Source of the DNA: Bacteroidales bacterium
GTDB lineage: Bacteria; Bacteroidota; Bacteroidia; Bacteroidales; UBA932
Reading direction: 5' to 3'
DNA length: 64,000 bases
NCBI GenBank assembly: GCA_017428035.1
Contig: JAFRRR010000058.1
Coordinates: 1-64,000 of the forward strand
The notes below the pieces were generated by a model. The model had not been told where the DNA came from, ran no database searches, and was given only the letters and a program-made list of their open reading frames with translations. The translations under genes were made by a program, and so were the position numbers. Positions 7,251 to 16,500 of this stretch are shown piece by piece; the stretch's first letter is position 1, and each line of letters opens with the position of its first letter.

Positions 7251-9014
7251 TCATTCTTCTCCATAATGTGTCGATATAGTTGCTCCGGGATAGTAATGCT
7301 GCAGGATGGTACGGTAGTCGTAGCCGCGGGCGCCCATTGCGGCGGCGCCAATCTGGCACAGCCCCACGCCGTGGCCCCAGCCGGCGCCGTGGAGTATGAA
7401 CTTTGCGGGGGCCCGGCCTTCCGCTCCGAGAATACTTTGCCCGGCAACACTTTTTTTATTTAGACGATGCTCCGCCTCGCAAACTTTCTCTGCGCCGGAA
7501 GCCGGGCAATACCCCTTCTCCACCACAAATGCAGAGCTGTACAAATGGCTGCGGGAGAGGGTCTTGCGGATTTCCAGCTCCTTACCGATGATTTTGGTCT
7601 TTTTGCTGCCGACGATTCTCAGGCGGCAGATGCGACCTGAGACGCCGCGCTCCAGCGGAATCAGGTCGCGGATCTCGCCGTAGTCCTCTCCGGTGCGCTC
7701 CAGTATAATCTGGCGCAATTCTTCTGCGGTATATTCCACCCTCCAGCGGTAGAAATCTTTGGTCTCGCTGTCGTAGTCTTTGAGGACCTGGCCCAGCAGG
7801 CGTGCACTGCGGGTATTGCAGAATGCGCGCGGGCTGGAAAGTATCCACTTACGGGCGGCTGATTCCTGACGCAGGTCCGTTTGCGCTCCGGCGGCCGCAT
7901 TGCTTTGGGCAACCAGCAGACCATCGGGCTTGCGGCCGCCTCCGGCAAGTGTCGTTTCCCTGTCACGGGCATATTTCAGATACGGCACCTCCTTATTCTC
8001 CCAGCAGTACTTGAACTCCTCGAGCGCGCCGCCGCAGCATTTGGAAAAGCGGGCGTCGCACACGCGGCCGTCGTACCAGAGCACCTGGCCCCAGGTGGCC
8101 TCGATGACACGCTTTGTCTTCCGGAGCATAGCTGGGTCGACCCTTGCCCCGCCCTGGAGGGCATCGTCTTGAGTATCAGCACATTGCAAACTATCGCTAT
8201 GCCCTGTTTGGGGGGAGTGATTATTCGTAAGCTCCTTTGTATCAGCAAATTTAGCTCCAGGAGCCATAGCTGTAGCAGCCATAGACATAGGGATTCCCTG
8301 GTAGCGCTGACAGTGGTCGTCGGCACAGAAATCGAACCACTCGTGGTCTTCGCGGTCCTGCCAGCGGATCAGCTCGTCCGGGGTGTCACACTCCACAGAA
8401 GAATATGTCCCCGCCCGTTTGCCGGCAGCGGACATCCTTTGTACCTCGTCGCGCTTGTCCAGCTGGGCCAGCAGCCACGAGCGGGATATCACGGCGTGGG
8501 CCTTCAGGAACTCGAAACCGGCGCTGGGCGACATTTCGGATGCAATTACGCACTGCAGATAATCTTCTATACCTACGACGTTTATGGCTATGACGCGGCC
8601 GTGGCGGGCGATGAGTTTCAAATCACCCGGAAAGGACTGGTCCTGATAGCGCTGCCAATGGAAGCCTTTGCCTATTTCGACGTTCTTGAGGGTGAAGTAT
8701 TGTTTAGACTGGAGTGTAACAGTTTCATTCTTAGCTATTTCCCCAAAGTGCCCCCCTACAGAATCAGGGGAGGCATTATTTATATTTCTCTGATTATCAA
8801 CATTATCCGCTTCAGCAGCACGGTCAGCGCGTCCGGCACAGCCTTCAGCAAAATACCACTCGGGACGCGCCTCGCCGTCAATCACCACCTGGCCGTCGCA
8901 TTCGGTAGCCACAAAAACTGTCTCCCCGCCGAGCGAGAATTCCACCCTGTCGGCCTCGAGAATGCCGACGCTTATCGTGCGCTGTTTTCCGATATGCGTG
9001 CCTGAAGTTCCCAC
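7251..9014 (-). CDS. SpoIID/LytB domain protein with several in-frame inserts
   Basis: 587 residues from GTG 9014, overlapping the upstream glycosyltransferase by about 43 bp; no closer start precedes the conserved ISVGILEADRVEF. SpoIID hallmarks are ASEMSPSAGFEFLKAHAV (helix with the catalytic-type Glu), CADDHCQRYQG, DARFSKCCGG and the C-terminal GWGHGVGLCQIGA. SpoIID proteins are lytic transglycosylases acting on denuded glycan; related Bacteroidota proteins sit with NamZ and AmpG-like genes. No signal peptide is evident, which is odd for a wall enzyme. At least four segments (around residues 62-110, 240-285, 350-390 and 490-530) are low-complexity inserts, three of them enclosing inverted repeats at DNA level; the core motifs stay intact. 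Confidence 0.8.
   Translation of the reverse strand: MGTSGTHIGKQRTISVGILEADRVEFSLGGETVFVATECDGQVVIDGEARPEWYFAEGCAGRADRAAEADNVDNQRNINNASPDSVGGHFGEIAKNETVTLQSKQYFTLKNVEIGKGFHWQRYQDQSFPGDLKLIARHGRVIAINVVGIEDYLQCVIASEMSPSAGFEFLKAHAVISRSWLLAQLDKRDEVQRMSAAGKRAGTYSSVECDTPDELIRWQDREDHEWFDFCADDHCQRYQGIPMSMAATAMAPGAKFADTKELTNNHSPQTGHSDSLQCADTQDDALQGGARVDPAMLRKTKRVIEATWGQVLWYDGRVCDARFSKCCGGALEEFKYCWENKEVPYLKYARDRETTLAGGGRKPDGLLVAQSNAAAGAQTDLRQESAARKWILSSPRAFCNTRSARLLGQVLKDYDSETKDFYRWRVEYTAEELRQIILERTGEDYGEIRDLIPLERGVSGRICRLRIVGSKKTKIIGKELEIRKTLSRSHLYSSAFVVEKGYCPASGAEKVCEAEHRLNKKSVAGQSILGAEGRAPAKFILHGAGWGHGVGLCQIGAAAMGARGYDYRTILQHYYPGATISTHYGEE
7411..7507. repeat. Inverted-repeat-bounded insert in the spoIID-like gene (3' part)
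   Basis: GCCCGGCCTTCCG (7411-7423) faces CGGAAGCCGGGC (7496-7507), matching except for one extra C. The enclosed DNA encodes the low-complexity stretch just before the conserved FILHGAGWGHG motif. Confidence 0.6.
7890..7940. repeat. Inverted-repeat-bounded insert in the spoIID-like gene (middle)
   Basis: GGCGGCCGCA (7890-7899) and TGCGGCCGCC (7931-7940) are perfect 10-bp arms around 31 nt. The translated region (AGGGRKPDGLLVAQSNAAAGA) interrupts the conserved domain after the KCCGG motif. Confidence 0.6.
8185..8258 (+). repeat. Palindromic element family II, degenerate copy c (antisense in the spoIID-like gene)
   Basis: ATCGCT (8193-8198) and AGTGAT (8216-8221) are again 23 bp start to start, as in copies a and b, with a similar CCC...GGGGG interior and a following CAGCAA/CTCC tail. 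It lies in the opposite orientation to the gene. Confidence 0.5.
8750..8815. repeat. Hairpin insert in the spoIID-like gene (5' part)
   Basis: CCCCT (8753-8757) pairs with AGGGG (8766-8770), with outer GCC/GGC. The tail to about 8815 (CTCTGATTATCAAC) resembles the tails of the repeats inside metH. The translated product is the asparagine-rich insert near residues 65-90. Confidence 0.45.
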
Positions 9015-10471
9015 GTGCGAATCCTGTCTTTATAAGTGTTGTAACGGTTGGCGGTCGCTACGTCCAGCGACGCATCGCTATTGCCCTCCCAGCGGCGGCA
9101 GAAATACATCACGTCGTATATACGGCCGATGCGATAATGCCGGCTGATGCGCAGCGCCACGGCGTAGTCTTCGCCGTATTTGGTGGTCGGGAAGGTCATT
9201 TCGCGCACCAGCGGGGTGTAAAAGCCGCGCGGCGCGCCCAGTCCGTTGATGCGCAGGGCGTTGTTGCGGCCGTTGTCGGGCGTCCACTCGCGATGCTCTA
9301 TCGGGGCCATATCGGCCGGTTTCAGGGCGATGTCGGTGATTTGGTATGATCCTATCACCATAGCGCAATTCTGAGCGTAGAAGGCCTCTACAAACTTCTG
9401 GACGGTATCTGGGCCGCTGTATACATCGTCGGAGTCGAGCTGCAGGGCAAAGCGGCCGCATTTGGGGTGATGCAGCGCCGCGTTCCAGTTGCCGCCTATG
9501 GCGTGATAGGTCTTGTCCTGGGCAATATAGACCAGTTTGTCGGGATTCTCCGCCGCCAGCTGTGCTATGATTTCTGCGGCGCCGTCGGTGGAATTGTCGT
9601 CCACCACTATCACGTTATATTTGAAAGAGGTCTTCTGGTGCAGCGCGCTTTTTACCGCATCGGCTATGGTGCGGGCGCGGTTGCGGCACGGAATCACCAC
9701 GCTGGCCTCGAATTCGAACTGCTCTGAGTTCAGGTCAATCTCCTTGAAGTCCTTTGGCGCCAGGTAACCGCCGATGGCCTTCAGGTGAGCAGTGCAGGCC
9801 TGCTCCATCTCTATCTGGACCTCGCGGTTGCGCGGGTTCACATAGTCGAACAGCTTCTCGCCAAACTCGCGCGTGTCCATCTCTATGTCGTAGTAGAGGA
9901 ATTCGTTTATGTGGACAATCTTGCCCAGCCGGCTGAGCCGCAGCCGCAGGTCGTAGAAGCCCGCGTATTTGTAGCCGCCCTCTGCTGCTCCGAATATGCT
10001 TCGCTCCGGGCCAGTCGGCTCGTCGCGCCTGTTCCCTACGCGAACATATTCTTCGCAAGGATACGGGCGGCTCATATCGTCGACAGCCTGCTTCAATGCG
10101 GCGGTGCGGATCAGTATCACACTGCCAAAGTCAAAGTCGTCGCGAAGGGAACCCGGCTGGTAGTCAATCACCGGCGCTTCCTGAACCTGGCCGTCGGCGC
10201 CCTGGTTAAAGCGGTCGGCATAGGCCAGCACCGCATCGGTGTCGGCGGCAATCTGCACCATCCGGTGCAGGCCGTGGTGCACCCAGACCAGCCGCGTGGG
10301 CTTATTGTAGATCAGCGTGTATTCACCTTTGGCATTGGCGGCAATCCATTTCACCGCGTCGGTGGAGCGCAGCTCCTCGCGGCAGAACACCTCCCCCACC
10401 AGCGGATTCGCCTTAAGCTCCTGCACCGTGGATTTGTCTGCCGTTGCAATAAAACAAGAAATTCTGGTCAT
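8972..10471 (-). CDS. Glycosyltransferase family 2 protein with N-terminal extension
   Basis: 499 residues from ATG 10471. The C-terminal half is a GT-A fold: ASVVIPCRNRARTIADAV (near 258), the nucleotide-binding VVDDNSTD, and the metal-binding LDSDDVYSG. The N-terminal 200 residues resemble a second, DUF-type glycosyltransferase-like part without clear catalytic residues. No signal or membrane segment, so it acts in the cytosol or at the inner membrane; the acceptor is unknown. It heads the group with SpoIID, AmpG-like and NamZ genes. A family I palindrome is translated inside it (EYVRVGNRRDEPTGPERSIF). A perfect 8-bp inverted repeat sits just upstream of the start. Confidence 0.85.
   Translation of the reverse strand: MTRISCFIATADKSTVQELKANPLVGEVFCREELRSTDAVKWIAANAKGEYTLIYNKPTRLVWVHHGLHRMVQIAADTDAVLAYADRFNQGADGQVQEAPVIDYQPGSLRDDFDFGSVILIRTAALKQAVDDMSRPYPCEEYVRVGNRRDEPTGPERSIFGAAEGGYKYAGFYDLRLRLSRLGKIVHINEFLYYDIEMDTREFGEKLFDYVNPRNREVQIEMEQACTAHLKAIGGYLAPKDFKEIDLNSEQFEFEASVVIPCRNRARTIADAVKSALHQKTSFKYNVIVVDDNSTDGAAEIIAQLAAENPDKLVYIAQDKTYHAIGGNWNAALHHPKCGRFALQLDSDDVYSGPDTVQKFVEAFYAQNCAMVIGSYQITDIALKPADMAPIEHREWTPDNGRNNALRINGLGAPRGFYTPLVREMTFPTTKYGEDYAVALRISRHYRIGRIYDVMYFCRRWEGNSDASLDVATANRYNTYKDRIRTWELQARISENSAR
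9992..10051. repeat. Palindromic element family I, copy c (inside the glycosyltransferase gene)
   Basis: GAATATGCTTCGC (9992-10004) faces GCGAACATATTC (10040-10051), with the family core TTCGCTCCGGGCC and CTGTTCCCTACGCGAA. It is translated on the minus strand in frame, between AVDDMSRPYPCE and GGYKYAGFYDL. Confidence 0.8.
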
Positions 10472-10475
10472 TCTT

Positions 10476-10497
10476 CTTCACGTTTGTCCACGTGAAG
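10476..10497. promoter_or_regulatory. Inverted repeat in the glycosyltransferase leader
   Basis: CTTCACGT (10476-10483) and ACGTGAAG (10490-10497) form a perfect 8-bp inverted repeat with a 6-bp spacer, five bases upstream of the ATG on the minus strand. It could be an operator or a leader hairpin; no regulator can be assigned. Confidence 0.45.
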
Positions 10498-10538
10498 ATA
10501 CAAAAAGTTTTTGAGTGCATTTGCGGGAAAGAAAAACA

Positions 10539-10568
10539 AAAAGGGGCTGCCCGAACGGGCAACCCCTT
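10539..10568 (-). terminator. Intrinsic terminator of the BACON operon
   Basis: On the minus strand AAGGGGTTGCCCG pairs with CGGGCAGCCCCTT, followed by TTTTGTTTTTC. It lies 23 bp past the stop of the giant BACON gene. Confidence 0.8.
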
Positions 10569-10590
10569 GAAGATTATTAAAAAACATCTG

Positions 10591-13500
10591 CTAAGCGCGA
10601 GGTTGTACTACAGTAACAACATAAGTAGAGGTATGTGTTGAATCTTCAGGATCAGTCCACTTAATTGTAATAGTACCTGTGCGAGTGTTAGATGTACTAT
10701 AATTCTGTCGCGTGATCTTGAAAACCAACGAATGGCTTGTTATTAACGGGCTACCTGTCTCAAGCCATACGTTATCCGAATAGCCAGTAGGAGCATTAAT
10801 TGTTATTTGAAGATCTGAAGCCCTCAGGTTAGGTTTAGCAATGTACGGAACATATAACGTACCAGTCCCATTGAAATCCAAATCGTAATGTTCCGTCAAA
10901 ACGACAAGGTAACGTGCTGCTGCATGCTGAATAACGGGGAGATAGTACTTCTTTACGGAACTGTCTGAAAATGTTGCTGTAACAGTTACAACGCCAATGC
11001 GGGACTTCTCAGAGTCATTCTGTTCTAAGGAAACATCAAAGCTGGCACTATTGCCTACTACGTCCGTGGTGTTGGAAATGGAGATCCAATCCACATTATT
11101 GTCCACCGTGTATGAAACCGCATCTGTACTAAACGGCACATTGACGGTCACGGCCGGAGAGTCTTCCTCTACAACACCAAGGTTGCACTCGATGAAGCCG
11201 GGAGTCGGAGTAGGTTCGGGCATAGCCAGCTGACGGACATCAATTTCCTTGGTAATAGCGGCGCTGCCATCATTGTAAGTAGCTGTTACCCTGACTCTTG
11301 CGTTACGCTCTACACCAGTATTGTTCTGTGCTTTGTACAGCAGAGACCAGCCAGTGTTTTCGCTATAAAGAGTTTCAACTTCCAACCAATCTGAATCAGA
11401 GCTAACAAACTCATAGGTCAGTTTATTTTTAGGACAATCTGTGGCAACGGCCATTCTGTAGCCTCCAGAAGGCATATCTGCTTTAAGAACTACCTCCCTG
11501 GTCGGACTGAGATAGTGAACCGGATCGGGAATTCTTATTACCTGAGCTTTTTCGACAATTGTTGAACCGTCAGCAAAGTGTCCAGTCAGAGTAAGATTAT
11601 TAGTTAACAGCAAGCTAGTAGAGTAGTAAGGTTCCTTCAGGGAAACTTCAAGCTTGAGACCGTCAGCACTCATCCTGGCATACAACCAATCCTGAGCTTC
11701 AGCAGGTACTTCTACGTCAACGCTGGCTGCGTTGGTGTACAGGTACTGCTTGTAGAGCTTAGTTTCATCTGCAGATGCAGAAAGGATGATAGGACCCTGC
11801 TCTAGGAAGTTGGGAACTTCTGTTTCAACGCCCTGCTTAACACTGATAGTTCTAGTGAGCGTACCGTTGGAAAGCGTAATAGTGGCTTCACGATCTGCAC
11901 CTGAATTATTCTCATCACATTTAACAGAGAGAGTTGCATCGTCAGCCTTGTCCACTGTAAGCCAGTCAGCGCCGTCAGTGTATGTGACAGAAGGGGTCCA
12001 GTTGGAAACATTGGTGAAGACAGGAACGCTTTCAGCGACTCCGTCAGTACCAAGTTTATTGTAATACAGGGATTCCTGAGCATACAGATACTTCTCGGGA
12101 GCGGGTGTCTGGAATACTTTGATATCAGCAGAAAGTGTCTGGCCATCAGTATAGGTTGCGGTAACCGTTACTATTGCCTCTCTAGACTGTATTGCGGTAT
12201 TCTCAGTAGGATCAACCAGCAATACAGCATCGTTGTAAGGAGATACTTGCAGCCATGACGATGCCTCAGTAGGAACAACTACCGACAACTCATCCTTGAG
12301 AGCATCAGTATTGAGGGTAACGAGCAGGCCGCCAACGTGATCATTGTCAATAACGACATCCTTGGGAGCATTGAGGTAATGTGTAACAGGCACAGCTCCG
12401 GGAGCCAGCTGTTTGACATTCAATGTCTCTGTCTTGACTTCGCCATCGGCAAAGGTAGCGGTAACAGTAACCACAGCGGTACGCTCGGCACCGGTGTTAG
12501 CCTCTGCTGCCAGTTTCACACTACCCTTGGTAGCGGTCAACCAAGTTGCAGCAGCATCGGCCTCAACTGTGTAGTTTGTTGCATTGGTGAATACATTGAC
12601 TGTCTCTTCAGATGCCTCTGCGGGGAGAGTTACATCGTCAACAGCAAGGAAGAGGTAATTCTCAGCTGCGGGAGCAGGAGTACCCTCATCACCCTTAGCT
12701 GCCTGGAATACGGTGATAACCTTCTCGGCCTGAGTGCCGTCTTCGAACTTGGCAGTAACTGTTACGACACCAGTACGAGGTTCGCCTGTTTCGTTCTCTG
12801 CAATCTTGATCTTAACGTCTCTTGTACCATTCTCGTTGGTGATAATGGAGGCGTACAGCCAACTTGCGTTGGAAGAACGAGCAATTACGCTGGTAGCGTT
12901 GTCATAGATAGGCAGTCTGTCTTCAATCTCCAGATAAGGAACAACCATTGTGCTTACGTAAACATCAAGGATGTTGTCGCTGGGGGACTGGAGTACAGTG
13001 GCTTCGCCCTGGTGGGTCTTGCCTGCCTTGTCAATCAGAGTGACGGTTACTACTGCAGTGCGGGCATCGCCGGTAGTGTTGGCTGCTGCCTCGGCGGGAA
13101 CTCTTACTACGCGGGTGTCTGAGCCAAATTCCTTGGTGCCAAGGGTAAGCCACTCAGCATCGGAAGAAACCTTGACATCTGCAAGTTCGAATTCCTCAGA
13201 GCAGTAAGCACGAAGAACTACGTTCTGCTTTGCGCTGGAGATAGCCTTGCTGGGAGTCAGAATGGTGAATTCTGTTGCACCTGCAGGCTGATCTACAGTG
13301 ATGAGAGCGGTCTTCTTGCTGTTCTTTACAGTTACGTAAGCCTTGCGGTCACGACCTGTGGTATTGGGCTCAGCAACGAGCTTGACGAATGACTTGTCAG
13401 CATTGATAGTTGCTTTCAGCCATGCGGAAGAAGACAATGCGGAACTGAGCTCGTCCTTTGCTATGAAGCCGATCTTGAGGGTCTCACCTGCAGGGTCCAT

Positions 13501-16500
13501 AATGACTTCGTCAACCAGAGCCTCGAGGATGCTATCATCCTTGGCGCCAGCCTGAACAATCTGTACGGTCGCAGTGTGAGTCTTGCCTGCCTCGTCTACA
13601 AAGGTGACCAGAATAGAAGCAGCACGTGCCTCTTCTGCAGTGTTTTCAGCTGCGGTGAAAGGCCTGCTTACATTCTGACCGTTGATAGTCTTGGGCTTGC
13701 CGGTCAGCCAACTTGCATCTGAGCGGAAGGTCATATCATCCTTGTCGTCTACGGTGCTACCATAAGCTGTGATGTTGACATCCTGCTCATTTGAATCGAT
13801 GTAAATAATGTCGGGGGAAAGCAGAGCGAAGTGAGTATCCTTGGCCGGCTGGAATACGGTGATGATCTTGCTCTCGCTGCCGTTGGAAACGGAGATGTAA
13901 GCGGTACGGTCCAGACCGGTGGTATTCTCGGCTGCAGTAATGGTCAGAGTCTGAGGATCAGTAGTATTGTCAATATCAGCCGCAGTAATCCAGGTTGCAG
14001 AAGGAGTAGCGGTCAGAGCATCCTCGGTCTCGAAGGTCAGAACCACGGTCTCGCCTGCAGCGGCTACGGTGATGAAGTCAACAAGTGCCTCAAGCTCGCC
14101 ACCGTCGGTAGCTGCCTGATTTACTACGATTGTCTTCTGAACGGTGTCACCCTTCTCATCGAAGAAGGTAACGATGATTTCACCCTGACGGCGTACACCG
14201 GTGGTGTTTTCAGCAACGGTAAACTCAGCCTCTACGATTTGATCAGTAGCTGCGGGAGCCGTCTTGACGGTGATCCAAGCAGCATTGGGGATCATAGTGA
14301 CCTTATCAGCATTAACGCTTGCGTAAGCGGTAACGGTGATGTCGTTTTCAACCTTGTTCACGAGAACGTTCTCGCCACTGAGGATTGCGAAGTAAGTGCC
14401 AGCTGCAGGCTGGTAAACCATAATCTTCTTCGCGAGGGTCTCGCCCTTGTTGGAAGTGGTGATTACGGTGATGCTTGCGTGACGATCCTTACCGGTTGCG
14501 TTGGCAGCAACTTCGAAGTCAACTACGCCATAGCCGTCTTCAACTGTGACAGGCTGAACGGTAATCCAACCCTCTTCAGAAACCACTGCGCTGAGAGTCT
14601 CGACATTGGTGATGACAGGGAGAGTGAACTTCTCGCCTGCTGCATCGGCAACTACTCTGTCAGAAAGACCGTCAAGTACATTGTATGTACCAGCCTGGGT
14701 TACAGTGAAGCTCTCGGTGCAAGGCACGCCGCCTGCCCTCTCGATGGTAACGGTAACGATAGCGGTACGAGGTTCTGCGGTGGTGTTCTCTTGAACCTTC
14801 ACACCAAGCAGGTTGCTTTCGATATCAAACTCGTAGACAGTCAGCCAGTCTGCATTGTAGTCGTAGTCGGCATTGGTGATGTCGCCGGCTGCGAACATTG
14901 CTACGTGGAATGTCTGCTGATCTTTGCTGAGGACGAAGTTATCCATCGGTATCTCGAGGTACGTGTCGGTTGCCAGCTGAATAACCTGAACGCGTTTCTC
15001 TACGCGGGTCTCGTTCTCTTCACCAGTCCATACAACAAGGGTGGTTTCACGCTGCAGACCAGTTTCGTTGTCATCAGCGGTCCACTTGATGCTGTAGTCG
15101 CCCTCGCCGTAAGCTTCGTCAGGACTGATCCAAGTCGCTGACCAGTCTGCCGTCCAAGTACCAGTGGTGATAACCTGTGTCCAGAAGCTAGCATCGTGTG
15201 CAGGAATGACAACCTTCTCAGGAGATACAGAAAGCATTGCATTCAGAGGATTCTGGTGGATGGTGATGATGTGGGTGAGCTTCTCGCCCTTGTCGGTAAC
15301 GGTGGTGAGAGTTACGTATGCGGTACGTGCCTCTGCGCTCTCGTTCTTCTTCACATCAATTGCAATTTCCTGAGGGTCAACATCCTGGTTAGGAGTGCCG
15401 GGGATTACAGAGCACCAGCCGCCAACCATAGAGCTTACAGAAGTGGATACTTCGGTATTGCCATAGAACGGGAATACTACGACCTCACCCTTAGGAGAAG
15501 CCTCATAGTAGTCTACGTATACATCAAGGATGTTGATGGTAGGAGCCTGGGTAACGATGAAGGTATCGCTGATAGGCTCGCCGGCCTTGAGCTGCAGGGT
15601 TACAGTAACGATTGCGGTACGAGGCTCGGCAGTGGTATTCTCTTCGATGTCGAACTCGAGGGTCGTTGCATCACCGCCGGTGTACTTGATCCAGTCTTCG
15701 CTGCAGTTAACCTGCATGTCGGTGAAGTCACCTGCTGCAAAGTAGCCGACTTCCAGAGTCTGCTCCTCTTTGGTAACAGCGTAGGCTGCGATAGGTATCT
15801 CTATATAGGTGTCGCGAGCGAGCTGGATTACATTAACAACCTGCTCTTCACGTTCGTTGTTCTCGGGACCGGTAGCAACGGTGATTTGTGCGCGACGGTC
15901 GTAGCCGGTGGTATTCTCAGCAGCAGTCCAGTTGATAACTGCGTCGCCAAAGCCTGCAGCTTCGGTGGAGACTCCACCATCTACAGGGTTAGTGAGCCAG
16001 TCGCTGGAGTTGGTTGCCCACCAAGTACCGGTGGTATTGATGGTCATTGCAAACTCTGTTTCGGTTGCAGGGATTACAACTTCCTTGGGAGTTACGCTCA
16101 GTGCTGCATAGAGAGCTGCCTGACGGATGGTGATCACCTTGGTGATCTTCTCACCTGCCTCATTAACGGTAGCGATGGTAACGAATGCAACGCGTGCTTC
16201 GCCGGTGCGGTTGGGGTCAACCTCGATCTTGATGATCTTCTGAGGATCGCTGTAGCTGCAGCATTCTGCCTGATAGCTGTCTTCGTCTACGGCAACTTCT
16301 GCATGTACCCAATCTTCGCTGGAAGATACGCTTACAGGAGTGTTAGCGTAGTAAGGGAGAGCAACTTCGTCGCCACGGGCCATTACATCGATAACGTCTA
16401 CGAATACGTCAAGGATGTTAACGGTAGGAGACTGAGTGAAGGTTACGGGGATTGCGATAGGATCACCGAATACAGGAGTGCAGGTGATGGTAACGATACC

